A DNA stretch of 64,000 nt from the NCBI RefSeq assembly GCF_016097555.1, contig NC_054704.1, positions 79,982,391-80,046,390 on the forward strand. Direction: 5' to 3'. Origin of the DNA: Gigantopelta aegis. Taxonomy: Eukaryota; Mollusca; Gastropoda; Neomphalida; Peltospiridae. Both the position numbers and the translations under genes were made by a program. A model generated the notes under the pieces. It was not told where the DNA came from. It saw only the letters and a list, made by a program, of their open reading frames with translations, and searched no databases. The first letter of the stretch is position 1. The number at the start of each line of letters is the position of its first letter. This document shows, piece after piece, positions 49,601 to 59,416 of the stretch.

Positions 49601-52520
49601 TTGGTAATTTTGAAATATAGTGATAGAAAGGAAACCCACTACATTTTTTCATTAGTTCAAGGGATCTTTTATATGCACCATCCCACAGACAGGATAACAC
49701 ATACCATGACCTTTGATATAGCAGTCATGGCTGAAACGAGAAATAGCTCAATGGGTCCACCAGCAGGGATCGATCCCAGACCTTAAATTACCAAACTTTA
49801 TCTGTAACAGCTAGAACATGATAAATCTATACATATAATTTCAGCTCAGTTTTCTAGTATTGCCCAAGAAAGTCTGGAATTTTGTTTTTCGTATAGCCTA
49901 AGTTCAAGGGCCATAACTCTGTCAAAAATGGGTAAATCATCATGAAAACCAAACTTGATCTGTAACATTAAATGATAAAGCTATATACAAAATTCCAGTC
50001 AATATCTTGAGGCACTGTGAAAAAACCCATTCGGAAACCTATGTGGGAGGGACAGACAGACAGAAGCACAGAGACAAAACCTATAGTTCCATCCGTTTGG
50101 ACAAGTAAGGAACTAATAAGCAGAATGAAGATTAATATCCACAGCTAGAAGTATGAATCATCAGTTGAAAGAAAGAAGAGAATGCATTTTGGATGTACAG
50201 TGAAACCTCTCAAGACCAGACCCTCTGTAAACAAGAATTCCCTCAAAACCAGACGTTTCACAGAGTCCCTTTTTAAAAACAGGACAGAACTTAACCTCTG
50301 TAAACCAGATCCCTCTAAATACCGGGCAATTGTCTTGGTTTCAAGGGTGTCCGGTTTAGAGGGGTTACACTGTATCACAATAACAATCCTAGACTGAATA
50401 CAAAAATCAGTATATATTACCTTCAAACCCTCTACGTCTGTGTTGTAAAACTCGGAGAGGTATATGACATCTAAACAGCTGTCAACATTCTGAAATTTGA
50501 AAGTAAAGAAATGCAACACTAAATCAGTTTTCTATGTTTAAGAAAAATAAAAGAATTAATGCATAGTGTCAAATTTCTTTTATCCGGGGTGAGGGGTGGG
50601 GGGGGGGGGGGTGGGGGGTGGGGGGTGGGGGGGGGGGGGGTGGGCGCTCAACATAGACCAGTGTTAAAGCACTCGCTTGAAGTGCGGTCGGTCTAGGATT
50701 GATCCCTGGTGGTGGGCCCATTGGGCTATTTCTCTTTCCAGCCAATGCACCAAAACCCATGGTATGTGCTATCCTGTCTGTGGAAGTTTGACATCTAATA
50801 GCCAATGATTAATAAATCAATGTGCTGTAGTGTTGTTGTTAAACAAAACAAACTTTAACTTAAACTTTTATACCAGTTCTTACTTTTATTCTTATTTTGG
50901 TGAGAGGGTGGGATTTAGCTCAATCAGTAGAATGTGCACATGACTGAGATATTAAAGACTGTGATAAGTGCTGTCCTGTCTGTGGAAAAGTGCACATAAA
51001 ACATCCCTGGATGCTAATGAAAACATGTAGCAAGTTTTCTTTCAATTATAATTAACACATGGTTGACATCCATCAGCCTATGATTAACTAACCAATATGT
51101 TCTAGAGGTCTCATTAAACAAAAGAAACTTTAACTTTAATTTGGTTAAGAGAAGAAGCAACAACATTAGTAGTAGTAAACGGTAAACAACACAATAAATC
51201 AACTTAGTACCTTTTTATCACACAGTATTACATGCCACATTGCTCTGTAGATCCAGTGTTTAAACTCGAGTGCGAGCATGGCAAGTGAACTCATCATTTG
51301 TGGACTTCCACTGGTCGATTTTAAGACAAGAGAAATCACGTCACTGATCTGTTTCAAACGGTGATTTACTGTTTCTGCACCCAAATCTGTACCAAAAACA
51401 AACATCTGCCATATAACTTTATTAATAAATATTGTGTTAATACATTATTTTAACAGGAATCAAGCATACAATGGGAATGGGAAAAAGTGACTGGTTCATA
51501 ATTTTTAAATTACAGTATGCATCATTGTTTTTTTATGTTGATGTCTTCCGCATATAATTTTTTAAATATATGATATGTGAAGAAAGAAATGTGAAAAAAT
51601 GTCTTAAACTGTTATTAAGTGCTTAAATCTGGGGTACCAAATAAAAAATTACTCGATATTGTGATTATTTTTATATTTTAAAGCCATCTAATGGAATACT
51701 CACTGTTAGTTGGATAACTGAGTAGACTAACCAGAGGCTGAAGTTCTGGACGGTATAATGATGAGTGCGGCAAACAAACCTGAAACACACAACACAAAAA
51801 TATTCAGAAACATACAATGCAATATAATTAATTCCACTAAAAACCTCACCACCAAAGACAAGATGGCTTGGATAAAGCTAGAGCAAAAGAAAAACAGTGA
51901 TGGGGAAAGATGGAAGTCACTATCGCATGACTCCCTGGAAGATGTTAGTGCTTTCATTGTCTGTTTATGTTTGGATCAGTGTAATGAAATGGAAGAAAAT
52001 GCCATTGGTCAGAAGTCAGGCTAAAGATGGGAAATGCCACTGGTCAGAGGTCGGATTATGGATGGAAAGAAAACTAAATACTAACTACAGTTAAATACTA
52101 ACCATAACATCAACTGTAGGGTGATATTTTGAAAAAATACTCTTTCCAATTATTTTTTTTTACAGACAGCTATTTTTGTCCTCATAAAACAGCTGCCATT
52201 TCGGAAATCAATTTTATAAGATTCCAAAATATTTTGGCATATCAAACTTCAAATTTTTTCACAGCAACCATTTTCTGTACATAACGCCAGTAGAGGCCAA
52301 AGGGTATAAATATATACCGGTACATCAGATCAACTATTCAGTAACAACAAATTATATTTTAGGATTGAATCAAGGATACGAATTCTGCATTTCAATATAG
52401 ACAAAGGAAAAATGCAAATGACATAAAAAAATTAAAAAACAACATGGAAAATGTGTTTCAAAAACTGCAGTACTACACCGAAGTTTCAACTAAATTATAT
52501 GTACAATCATTTTTTTTTTT

Positions 52521-52584
<64 letters not shown>

Positions 52585-55500
52585 AGAGAGAGAGAGAGAT
52601 AAACAGATGTAATTTAGTTGACTCTTACATCTTTGATGTTGTTTTGTTCTCCACCTTCACGGACACACTCATAAAACTGTGTTACGGTATCAGACATTAA
52701 GCCAGCACCTCCAGTCTTAACAAGTAAACTGTACAGCATCTGATGAACTGCATGTGCAACTTGATAGTTTTCTGAACATGCTACGGCCTGGAATGTTATC
52801 AATTTTTTTTTTTATGTATTACATGAATAACTAAGCAAAGGTACTTTTTAATACACCATATTAACACAATTTAAAATACTATTTAAATGAAAAGTAAGTA
52901 TATTGTCATAACATTTGACATTTCCCACCTGGGTTTTTTGGCAGATTTTCAGACGTTCAGCCATTTAGAATACCATAGATTATTCAGTTTAAGATTGTTC
53001 CTGTTACAGTTTAAGATTGTAGTGCCTTATTCAGTTAATGTTGGCTTTTATCTCTAATCAATGTCTCATGGAAATATTCTGTTGGCCATTGTTAAATACC
53101 AACACAACTGAAATGATAGTTGTACAATATATAGTTAACAAATAATAAAATGATGTGTATATTGCATCAAGATTGTTGACGATATCAAATGATTAGCACG
53201 ATGATCGTGTTGGAGTTTTGCATTAGCTTTAAGCAACAGATCAAGATTTTGACAGGGCTTAATCGAGGATTTTTCGGCATGATTCCATGCCTGATGGGAG
53301 TGGGAAAATCAGTATGATTTAATTATTATTGGAATATTTCTTTTAGGTCATTGATTGAGGCAATGCACTATTTTAAAATTAATTTATCATAAACATTTAC
53401 AAAAATATTTACACATCAAATTGCAAATTTACAGAGCATCTAGCTTTCGAGTAGGGGCCTATTTTTTAACAATATAACGCCTGGATAAATCCCTGTGCCA
53501 CTAGCAAAATTACTGGATGACAAACAGAACAACCTTTTTGCATGATGACTTTCACAATAGAATATAAACATGTAAGAAAATTCCATATGAACTGTGATAA
53601 CATGCCTAGTACAAAAGCATCCCTTTAGTTGCTATAATAAGATTTAAAAACATTTAAATATAACCTACTAAATTCCTAGACTTTATTATCTTCTTTACGA
53701 TGAAAGGAAGACCCAAAAATAATGAAACTGCATGAACCATTTCAAGTACTTCCTGTTCGAGAGCGGGGAGGTGTGAGCTCCATAAAAGAACAAGTGAATT
53801 GTATGGCAAGTTCACCTTACACTCTACAAAAAACCAAACAATACAATGAAATTATTAATAAGCATTTTAAATGTATAGGCCTCTTCCATAACTACTGGTA
53901 CAACCTGTTGAAATAATAGAAAATACATTGACTTTAAATATGAAAAACAAGTGAAGCTTGGGTGTTTCTTATTTGCAAGTGTATTTAAGCTATTGCTATC
54001 CAAAATAACCCAGTGCCAAGCATTGCTGCTGTCAGAGGTTGTGCCCATTGAGGACATGCCTGAATGTTTTGAGGATAGGGCATATTGATAGGTTTCTTAC
54101 TCACTCATATTATCCATCATAGTTCAACATTCACAAATATTAAATGTAAAGGCATTAATTTTTTCATTTATAGGCTATTCATTATAAATAATTTACAAAT
54201 GATTAGTTTCAAATACAGAATACTATACACGAGTTTGGTAATTTATTTATTTACCAATATTAAAAGATCATGAAACACAAAGCAAAGTAGTAAAAGTTAA
54301 TAACATACATGTACTTCGTTTGTCTACAATTGCATTACTTTGATTTGATAAAACAATATTGATAAAATAAGTAAACAAGTTGACAATAGTAAGGCGGCAG
54401 TGGACTGTACTTAGCTGCCAGCTAAAAACAAAAAGGCTGCTTGGTCAATATTTAAAGTACAATTTTAAACCATAAAAATAGTAACTTATTCATAATACAG
54501 CACAAACAGAGGGACGATTTGTACTTTGAAACCTGTATTTTAATAAATATTGTCACCTCCACTGTAAGCTCCTTTCTGGGATACGGTCAGTCTTAGATAG
54601 ATATTCAAAATATCTTCATCAAGTGGACACTGCGACAACTGTTGGAGAACTGTAAGCCACAGTGAACAGAACTCATTTTCATGATGCATGGTCAACAAGA
54701 CGTTGGAGAGATCCTTCAACACGCTGACCTGCTCACAGGTGGACAGTCTGTAAGAACCTGTACTTGAATCCCAGTGACGACCATTTCTCGTCTCCAACAA
54801 TTGTGTTATTTTGTAAATGTTCTGAAATAATTAAAGTAATATAGTGTATGTACATGTATAATTTAATTTTATAACATACGAAAAAACCCACTAACCAACT
54901 GGATAAATTAAAGAGTGCATAGAAATCTAAACAGCAGGATTCGAACATAACAATCTGTTACCTACAGCAATTTTAAAGGGCTTTGCATAAATGCGTCAAC
55001 TATGGCAATTTTGAGCCTGCCTGCAGCAATTTCAAACTTTAAAATTTTACAACAAATAAACACAAAATTCTAAACTTATCTATTCAACTGATAGTAATAA
55101 TTTTTATTCAGCGACAAAAAATTCCATTAGTAATTGCTGTCAGTGCCACTGTTATGTTCCGAACCATGAAAGTTCTATTTTAACTACATGTTTGAGGAAA
55201 GAACTTTAAAGGGTGTTTTGATTATACGTATTTCTGTGAATTTAATGGTTTTTGTCAATACATGTATTGTTTTATTGTTCATGAAAACAAAAAAAATTGT
55301 TTTAATGACCCCACTAGCAGGGCTAGCTCTGGCAGATGCCAAATTCGCAATGGCGAAATTTGAAAACAACTGGCAAATTTTATTTTGAGTTGGTGAAATA
55401 ATTTTACTACATTTTATTATTTATATAAAATAACTGGTTTTCTGCCATTCTTGAAGTTTAATAGATAATTTGGCAAACCTTTGCGTTCACCCAGAGCTAG

Positions 55501-58500
55501 TCCTGACTGAAGCACATTGATTTATTAATAATCTGCTATTGGATGTCAGATATTTAGTAATTTTGATATATAGTCTTAGAGAGAAAACCTGCTTAATTTT
55601 TCCATTAGTAGCAAGGGATCTTTTATATGCACCATCCCACCATACCATGGTCTTTGATACACCAGTCATGGTGCACTGGCTGGAAAGAGAAATAGCTCAA
55701 TCGGTCCACCAACGGGATCTATCCTAGACCGACCGTGCATCAGGCGAGCAGTTTACCACCTTGCTACGTCCTGCCCCTTGTGCAGGAACTAAAGAATGCT
55801 AATTTACTTACATGCGATAATTGTTTCTTGAGTAATACCGATGGCATCATTGCAAGGTTTCTTAAAGCTGGGTCACCTGCCTTCATCTGGTATGACACTG
55901 TAGAATGAAGAAGTTTCTGCAAGTATAGAAGTTATTTAAATATTTAATTGCTTTAATGATTTACAAAAAAAGATAATGAAAATGGTGAGTTGAAAAAAAC
56001 AACAAAGGTTCTTACATATATTTTAGTTTTATATAAAAGAAAGAACTTGTAAGTAATACTCAGTAACCGTAAATCAAGAAAGTTTTGCAAACCATGTTAA
56101 AAATTAAAATAAGGCAATTTGTTTTATTGTCTTAAAAGTAACAAGAAACATTACAGTATCTTCTATGTTTAAGCAATACTATCTATATTCAGTTTGGACT
56201 ACTGTCGCAGTACTTTCATGACACAATAAATAATAGACTTACAGTATACATATATAGCAGCTTAACACAATGCCAGGGCCCAAAACTGACAGTCACCAGG
56301 TCGCCAAATATGACCAAAGTCCCATTTGGGTGACTTTAAATACATGAATTAAAAAATAATGGTGTTAGTCGCCTCCATCACAAACCAAATTATTTGGACA
56401 ATCTTATATCTAAAACATATGAGCCACTATTAATAATTGTTCTATTGCATATATTTATTTCACATTAAAATCTTGCTCATGGTTCACAAAATTAAACATA
56501 TCGACTTATAAGTATGGTAATTTGGCAACATCCATTTAAAAACATTGATTTTGTAGACTGGATGTAGTTACGTATTGTCTTGATATTTAAACAAAGACTT
56601 CCGGATCCAATTCATAATCATGTGGAACATTTAATTTCAATAGAAGTGGTTCTTCAAATCAATATTACTTTATCGAAGCATACTTAAAAAATTTTTTATT
56701 TAATATTTTAAATTATTTAAAACCTGAAATATGAATATTTTATGTTTGGCTTACCTAAACCAAGTTTGGCCACTGAAAATTAAAATTTAGTGGCCCAGAT
56801 TTGTTTTTTGTTTTTTGGTCTCCATATGTTTCTGATGAGTTTCAGGCCCTCAATGCAGTTAAGGAAATACATCGTACATGTATGTCTTTATTTAAAAATA
56901 AATTTAAAAATAAGAAGTCTTTTAAAATTGTTCTTTGATGATTACTTTTAAAATATATACAAAAATAAATGATGGTGTTCAACCTCAAGAATTCAAAAGG
57001 AAAGGAACCTTTTAAACTATGGCTATTTGGTGACTAACATATGATTATTGACATATGGTTGAGAGAAAGAGGAAGCCACAGAATATAGATTCAACAAATT
57101 CAAAGAAACTACATTAATATTCATCCTTAGGCTTCAGACATTTCCAATTTCACATTTTAAACTTTCATGTTTTACACAGTGAGCAAAAAAACCCAAAGAC
57201 TGATGGATATTAGTAGCATTAGAAATGTACCCGGTTACCAGGTATGTACAATTCCATTCACTAGTACCGTGAAACCCCTCTAAACCAGACACCCATGGGG
57301 ACCAAGTACAAGGTCTGGTTGTTAGGGGTATCTGATTTGGAGAGGTTCTGTTCTGTACAGATATTAAAAAAGGGACTGTAAAACATGTGTTGTTTTAAGG
57401 AATTTCTGGTTTACTGAGGGTCCAGTTTTGAGGGGTTTCACTGTATAATATCACAAATGCATACTAGAGCCCAATCTCTTGCTTTAACTTCAATAGGTGA
57501 CAATGCATCTCTCTTGTAGAACCAAAGCACACACTTCAACCAGGCTGTAAAGAGCTGAGGGCACATCTGCATTATTGGTATATGAGACAATTCACTCAGT
57601 AGTTGACCAGTCTCAGGCAAATTTTTCATAACATCATCAATAGAAGTCTAAAAAAACAAAAGATTTTTTTTTAACACACAATAGCCTGTTCCTGCAATAG
57701 ACTGGAACCCTGGCAGTCCTTGCCTAGGATTTTAACAAAAATATTGGAAAAGAAAAAGGTGGCAATTTTGCAAACTGCCAGCAGAAATTTAAAACAAGGG
57801 ACATTTTATTCAATATTGGAACACGATTTGCTATGCAAATATCAGAGATGGCCACACAATTCTAAAATGTTAAACAGTAGTTGGTAAGTAATAAATTTTC
57901 AAATAATCACCAATGTAGTAGTGTAAGCACAAAGTGCTCCTAGTGGCAGTAGCTAGTTCCTGTCATGGATAGGGGAGCTGGCCGAGGCTAGTGGGAATTT
58001 CCCTATTAGCTCAGTTGGTAGAGCGCTGAACTCTCATGCTGAGGGTCCATGGTTTGAATCCCCTTTAGTGGAGGTTGATTTTTATTGTTACATCAACTGT
58101 CACTTTAGAAACAAAATTTAAAAAAATATAAGTTTGTTTTGTTTAATGACACCACTTGAGCACCGGCTACTGGATGTCAAACATTTGGTAATTTTGACAT
58201 ATAGTCTTAGAGTGGAAATCACTACATTATTCCATTAGTAGCAAGGGATCTTTTATATGCACTATCCCATAGACAGGACAGCACATACCACAGTCTTTGA
58301 TATACCAGTCGTGATTAGCTGGAATAAGAAATATAGTCTAATGGGCCCAATGATGAGGATGGTTTGACCTTTAAATATGTTCCTTGGAAAAGTCAACAAA
58401 TATTTCCATTTGATTAAATATGTACATTACTCATTAGCGCTACATACCTACAAAAAAGTACAAGATTATGATAATAAATAAAGGGCCGAAATGTTTATCT

Positions 58501-58774
58501 CGATTAATAAACTAAACGAATATATTATGAAAGGACATAGCATATTTCCTGTACATTTTGCTCTTACCATCGATATAAAATAACTATATATGTCTTGGAT
58601 AATATGTTCCACATCCAAAAATAATGATGTAATGTTTTCCTTTGCCATTTGAACATTTTGATGACATTCCAATTCTTTTTCAAATTTTTGTTTAACTTTA
58701 TGGTTAGATGATAAGGCTTTTATTTTTATTGTACAGTCTTTGATTTTGACTTTGAGTTGTTCCATTCCAAGCAT
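46683..58774 (-). CDS. Unidentified helical protein, ten exons seen
   Basis: Minus-strand exons in order: 58774-58568 (start codon 58774), 57647-57465, 55916-55812, 54821-54557, 52787-52629, 51779-51704, 51386-51211, 50489-50421, 47421-47227 and 46934-46683 (stop). Each has good AG and GT borders. Phases fit at every junction except between the fourth and fifth exons, where one exon is probably unseen or the donor differs. The product is about 560 residues or more. It is almost entirely amphipathic helix with many Leu and Cys, no signal peptide and no membrane segment. Examples are QLFTAWLKCVLWFY, LTVLQQLSQCPLDEDIL, VHQMLYSLLVK and MVHCLRGLVGK. The look is that of a HEAT/ARM-type or other helical scaffold protein, of the sort found in DNA-repair or chromosome complexes, but I do not recognise the family and give no name. 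Confidence 0.75.
47484..49006 (-). mobile_element. Tc1-like DNA transposon, decayed
   Basis: A 1523-bp element in the last-but-one to third-last introns region of the minus-strand gene (between its ninth exon at 47227-47421 and eighth at 50421-50489). Terminal repeats 'tactgaacaaaataagaaac' and (inverse) 'tactgaataaaaaaagaaac' continue with 'ttccg'; TA duplications lie at 47482-47483 and 49007-49008. Confidence 0.9.
47686..48686 (-). pseudogene. Tc1-like transposase pseudogene
   Basis: Starts at ATG 48686 with the helix-turn-helix part (MPRIPNNLREWAIGML; GRPR linker). In-frame TGA codons occur at 48344-48342 and 48128-48126; between and after them the same frame goes on with FSDESRFSLQ, MVWAAIAHG, QHDNATSH and SPDLNPIEHVW. 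Near 47808 the frame shifts: the usual C-terminal segment (LIQEWNNIP, then RLRCTAVVNSRGGH) continues in another frame with a further TAG. About 35 residues separate the second Asp from the Glu, against 34 in the intact Tc1 of this window, so the two elements belong to different lineages. Not functional. Confidence 0.88.
49551..49795 (-). mobile_element. Old SINE, reverse orientation
   Basis: The tail ('aagtttgtttatgtttaatg' on the plus strand) through the body to 'gggatcgatcccagacc'. The outer head is missing. Confidence 0.75.
50198..50372. mobile_element. MITE with CAGTG ends and TA duplication
   Basis: 175 bp. Left end 'cagtgaaacctctcaagacc'; right end, inverted, 'cagtgtaacccctctaaacc'. 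TA on both sides (50196-50197, 50373-50374), so Tc1/mariner-type mobilisation is likely. It lies in an intron, just beside exon 50421-50489. Confidence 0.8.
50588..50642. repeat. G-rich tract
   Basis: Long G runs separated by single T residues. Potential quadruplex former. Confidence 0.9.
50643..50865 (+). mobile_element. SINE, head type A, internally shortened
   Basis: 'gcactcgcttgaagtgcggt', 'gatccctggtggtgggccca' and tail 'ttaaacaaaacaaactttaa'. Part of the body is missing. Confidence 0.75.
50909..51140 (+). mobile_element. Old SINE
   Basis: 'gggtgggatttagctcaatc' head, 'gctgtcctgtctgtgg' body and 'cattaaacaaaagaaacttt' tail, strongly diverged. It sits 44 bp after the previous copy. Confidence 0.65.
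52526..52600. repeat. (GA)n microsatellite
   Basis: GA run with one short G interruption, in an intron next to exon 52629-52787. Confidence 0.95.
52800..54540. other. Intron where one exon appears to be missing
   Basis: The flanking exons end and begin in different phases (1 and 0), so a small exon of length 3n+2 is expected here. A weak candidate lies near 54004-54056 on the minus strand (acceptor 'aaaacattcag', then GMSSMGTTSDSS-like coding), but its donor (gttatt) is poor. Confidence 0.3.
55297..55775 (-). mobile_element. SINE split by a MITE
   Basis: On the plus strand the reversed SINE tail 'gttttaatgaccccactag' (to 55317) is followed by the MITE 55318-55505. The SINE resumes with 'actgaagcacattgatttat' and runs to its head 'acgtcctgcccc'. 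Other copies read 'ccactagagcacattgattt' without a gap, which shows the insertion. Confidence 0.8.
55318..55505. mobile_element. MITE with CAGGGCTAGC ends, inserted in a SINE
   Basis: 188 bp, left end 'cagggctagctctgg' and right end (inverse) 'caggactagctctgg'. A short flanking duplication (actag/actga) is likely. No coding capacity. Confidence 0.75.
56272..56853. mobile_element. Possible hAT-type non-autonomous element
   Basis: Ends 'cagggcccaaaactgacagt' and, inverted, 'gagggcctgaaactcatcag' are imperfect inverted repeats about 580 bp apart. The interior is AT-rich without coding sequence. Confidence 0.35.
57268..57443. mobile_element. Second CAGTG MITE in the same gene
   Basis: 176 bp, ends 'ccgtgaaacccctctaaacc' and (inverse) 'cagtgaaacccctcaaaact', TA duplications on both sides. 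It lies 22 bp downstream of the end of exon 57465-57647, so within the intron's splice-donor region. Confidence 0.8.
57995..58070 (+). repeat. tRNA-like sequence (pseudogene or repeat head)
   Basis: 'tagctcagttggtagagcgc' is an excellent D-arm/A-box and 'ggtttgaatccc' resembles a T-loop/B-box. The acceptor and T stems do not pair and no clear anticodon arm forms. Probably a tRNA-derived repeat rather than a working tRNA. Confidence 0.4.
58126..58352 (-). mobile_element. SINE fragment, reverse orientation
   Basis: 'gtttgttttgtttaatgaca' tail, 'atttggtaattttgacatat' and 'gcaagggatcttttatatgc' body; the head is lost. Confidence 0.75.
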
Positions 58775-59416
58775 AACTTAAATATTTCAAATTATAAATT
58801 TTATGAAAATATTCTGAATTAATATAAAGTATTTAGACTGAACGTAATTTAAGTTCATATTTCCCGCAACACCAAGCTACTGGGGGACGCCATCTTTGTA
58901 AAGTGTTAATGATTTTCATGTTTCGTAGAAAATATTTTACTCAATCGACTTTTTTTATATACATTCTATATTGTTTTATTGTTAATTCATTAAAATTGTT
59001 GTAATTTATTCATTTTATTACGGTTTTATTGTAATAAGGAGCATAAGGGACATCCGAAACTAAATTAGAACTACTTTGCTATTTAATATCAATGCGCTTT
59101 ATGCACAATACACTTACATTGTTATGAACATATTTTAAAATATTTTATTTTAATATAATTAGAATCTGTTTTATAATTTGGTAATATCATAATTGTTGAC
59201 ATGCTGATTGCCGATACTTTTGGTAGTCACAAAGAACTAATTGTTTGACGTCACCAGACTACGCGGAAGTGAATTATTTTTAGAAGTTGTTAGGCAAATG
59301 TTTTGATCTGTCAGAATGACCAAAGAAAAATATTGCTATATTTTAAGATAAACCCTAGTAAATAGATATTCGTCTGTTTTCGTCATTACAGTATTTCATA
59401 ACGTATCAACCCAACA
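58775..59416. promoter_or_regulatory. Shared spacer between divergent genes
   Basis: 642 bp separate the start codon of the minus-strand helical-protein gene from that of RNF11. No repeat is seen in it. The head-to-head layout suggests a bidirectional promoter; no CpG-rich core or TATA box stands out. Confidence 0.5.

Noticed and set aside
57995-58070. Functional tRNA gene
   Set aside because: The A-box and part of the B-box are good, but the acceptor and T stems do not pair and no consistent anticodon arm can be drawn.
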